The position numbers and the translations under genes were made by a program. From Dermatophagoides farinae (taxonomy: Eukaryota > Arthropoda > Arachnida > Sarcoptiformes > Pyroglyphidae), in assembly GCF_024713945.1 (NCBI RefSeq), contig NC_134682.1, positions 3,789,001-3,853,000 of the forward strand: 64,000 nucleotides of DNA, in the 5' to 3' direction. Position 1 is the stretch's first letter. Every line of letters begins with the position of its first letter. Positions 62,157 to 64,000 of the stretch are shown piece by piece. Below the pieces are notes generated by a model. The model saw only the letters and a program-made list of their open reading frames with translations, made no database searches and was not told the DNA's origin.

Positions 62157-62522
62157 ATGGCCGAAAGTCGTTTTGGTATCTTATATGTGATTACACGTAT
62201 CTTATTGGTCGTATTGATCGTTATTATGATTGTATTGAATATTATTGCCATTATCAATGCAAAAGGTGAAGTTAAAGATGTTGTTTGGGTTGTATTCTCA
62301 TTCATTTCATTATTAATCGGTTTATTGGGCGTTTGGAAGGAACATTTTCTATTTTCATGTTTATTCACCGTCATTACCATTGTATTGGTCTGTATTAGTG
62401 GTGCATTCGGTTTTTGGATATCGACAGCCGGTGCCGTTGTTATTATTATAGCAGCAATCATCTATACATTTATGCTATGGGATATGGGTCATCGTGAAAT
62501 GAATGTACCGGATATGTGTTGA
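62157..62522 (+). CDS. Small four-transmembrane protein, unrecognised
   Basis: 121 residues, single exon, MAESRFGILYVITRILLVV at the start. Four hydrophobic spans: about residues 8-33, 43-61, 65-88 and 91-108. The short loops carry few charges (NAKGEVKD, WKEHF), and the tail ends MGHREMNVPDMC with a final Cys that could be lipidated. It does not show the CCG motif of tetraspanins nor a claudin W-GLW-C-C pattern. No orthologue comes to mind; MARVEL-like or lineage-specific tetraspan proteins are options. The frame, TATA-like promoter and amino-acid pattern make it a credible real gene. Confidence 0.7.
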   Translation: MAESRFGILYVITRILLVVLIVIMIVLNIIAIINAKGEVKDVVWVVFSFISLLIGLLGVWKEHFLFSCLFTVITIVLVCISGAFGFWISTAGAVVIIIAAIIYTFMLWDMGHREMNVPDMC

Positions 62523-63620
62523 ATACTAGAAAAAAAAATTAGAGAATCGAAAAACATTTTTTTTGTGAAGAAGAAGACAACGATGGATGGATTTGGGTGT
62601 TGTGAAAATTAATGTGTTTTTTTTCCTGGCCTTGTATTTTTTTTTGTCCTTTTTTAATCATTGATGATTTTTGATTTTCATTTATAATTCAATTAAATAA
62701 TAAAAAAAAGTGACAAAAAAAAATTTGTGTAAATTATCCGCTTTTTGCATTTTTTTTTTTTTTTTTTTTTTGAAACTATAGAACAATATAGTAAAACTCC
62801 TTTTTTTGCTGTATATAGAAAATAGGAGGATTTGATCGATAAAAATCCAAATCAAATAATTGAATCCAATCAATCAATCAATCAAACAAATGATGATGAT
62901 GATGGCAAACATATAAGAACCAATATATTGATTCAACAAGTTGATAGAAATCCATTCTTGAAAAAAAAATCAAAATCAAAATCAAAAATGGTTATGATTA
63001 TAAACCACATGATGATGATGATGAATAGGCGTTGTCATCATTACCATCACCATATATTATTGATTTTTTAATGATAATATCATGTTATCTTATCAGCTCT
63101 ACACCAACACCACCACCACCATCACCATAAACGATAGCAGCAACGAAAACAACAACAATGATTTTATCAATATTATTTACCATTTTATTATTACCGATCA
63201 TCATCATCATCATCGAGTCTCACACACACAAACAAACAAACAAACAAATTATAATTGACTCAAATTTGATTGATATGTATAGCACACACACACACACATA
63301 GTTAGATATTTGACAATAAGTATGATTATGGTACACTCATAGACACAGAAGACAGCTAATCATCGATATTGTGATAGCCATTATCATCATCATCATCATC
63401 ATTGAATTGATGAAATCTGGTGTGTGCTATATGTGTGTGTGTATTATGTGTATCATCAAAGTTGTATATATGCAAGTAAAAAAAAAAAAAAATCTAGTGT
63501 GTTTGTGTGTAGAGCTCAAATACAAAAAAAAACGTTCGATTTTTGTTTGTCTGTGTGTGTGTATGTCGACCTAGAATTTTTTTTTTACAAATTTCAAAAT
63601 TAAAAATTTACTCACTGAAT
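62523..63620. other. Intergenic upstream of the last gene
   Basis: A/T-rich with poly(T) about 62751-62771, (AATC)n near 62868-62884, (GAT)n near 62890-62903, (CA)n near 63284-63298 and GT words to 63560. No gene is supported. Confidence 0.45.
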
Positions 63621-64000
63621 ATGGAATCATTGATTGAATTGAACCATACAAATCATAGTGATAATGGCGATGATGATAATAATGAAAAAATGGTGAATAA
63701 TGATCAAAATGAATTATCGATCATCCAATCAACAACAAATAACAATGATGATTTCAAATTAATCGATAATCAAAATCATGATGATTCCAACCGGTAAGCA
63801 TTTCAATGAATTTCAATTTTCATCATCATTTGCATAATTATATATATCAACAGTAATTTCGTTGACAATAATAATAATAATCATGAATATCAAATCAATT
63901 CAAATAACGATGATATTGTTGATGATGCCGACCCTGATGATGATGACGATGATGATGATGATGATGAGAATGGTGGATCTGAAACAACCAATAATATTAG
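63621..64000 (+). CDS. Asp/Asn-rich protein, 5' end only
   Basis: Exon 1 is 63621-63793 (MESLIELNHTNHSDNGDDD at the start), and exon 2 begins at 63854 after a CAG acceptor and stays open to the window edge; the junction is in phase (CG|T, Arg). The visible 106 residues are low-complexity Asn/Asp/Ser with a run of about ten Asp. No domain is visible yet; such acidic N-termini occur in many nuclear proteins. The rest lies outside the window. Confidence 0.6.

Overview
This is a nuclear, AT-rich animal sequence. Genes are split by short introns (mostly 45-110 bp, canonical GT-AG, many with GTAAGT donors), and poly(A), (CA)n and (GAT)n tracts are everywhere. Nothing looks prokaryotic or organellar, and I saw no retroelement, LTR, transposase or viral coding region. 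An apparent ABCH-type half transporter (a subfamily known from arthropods), the small introns and the compact layout suggest an arthropod, most likely an acariform mite such as a dust mite. That species-level guess is inference from gene style only.

Layout. 1-10191: end of a BPHL-type hydrolase (+), a secreted regucalcin-like protein (+) and the whole alpha-spectrin gene (-, eight exons, 2479 aa). 10692-18160: CCDC174 (+), a divergent TLC/ceramide-synthase-like protein (-), intronless Sec61 alpha (-), a small spliced membrane protein (+) and guanylate kinase (+). 18376-26252: mitochondrial GUF1/LepA (-), gamma-tubulin complex component GCP4 (-), TRMT112 (+), an unfamiliar protein with four CUE-like modules (-) and a GT31 glycosyltransferase (+). 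26314-34222: a secreted proline-rich repeat protein (-), WBP4/FBP21 (-), CHMP6 (+) and a Na,K-ATPase beta subunit (-). 36550-41045: alpha-1,3-fucosyltransferase (+) and the ABCH-type transporter (-). 41046-49652 is a microsatellite-rich gene desert. 49653-61335: dual-specificity phosphatase (+), NRF-6-like acyltransferase (-), NIP45/Rad60-type SUMO-like protein (-), cortactin (-) and mitochondrial ribosomal protein mS35 (+). 62157-64000: a small four-span membrane protein (+) and the 5' end of an Asp/Asn-rich gene (+).

The genes are mostly unrelated housekeeping functions: cytoskeleton (spectrin, cortactin, GCP4), translocation and translation (Sec61, GUF1, mS35, TRMT112), RNA processing (CCDC174, WBP4), ESCRT (CHMP6) and Golgi glycosylation (GT31, GT10). 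What links them is geometry. Strands alternate, head-to-head pairs share promoters as short as 176 bp, and tail-to-tail pairs have stops 38-61 bp apart, so their 3' UTRs probably overlap. All multi-exon models were joined by eye and keep reading frame across every junction.

The most novel-looking items are the four-CUE-like protein with a degenerate octad tail (23255-24974), the ceramide-synthase-like protein with an altered HD motif, a WBP4 with one degenerate WW domain, the secreted regucalcin, and two small orphan membrane proteins.
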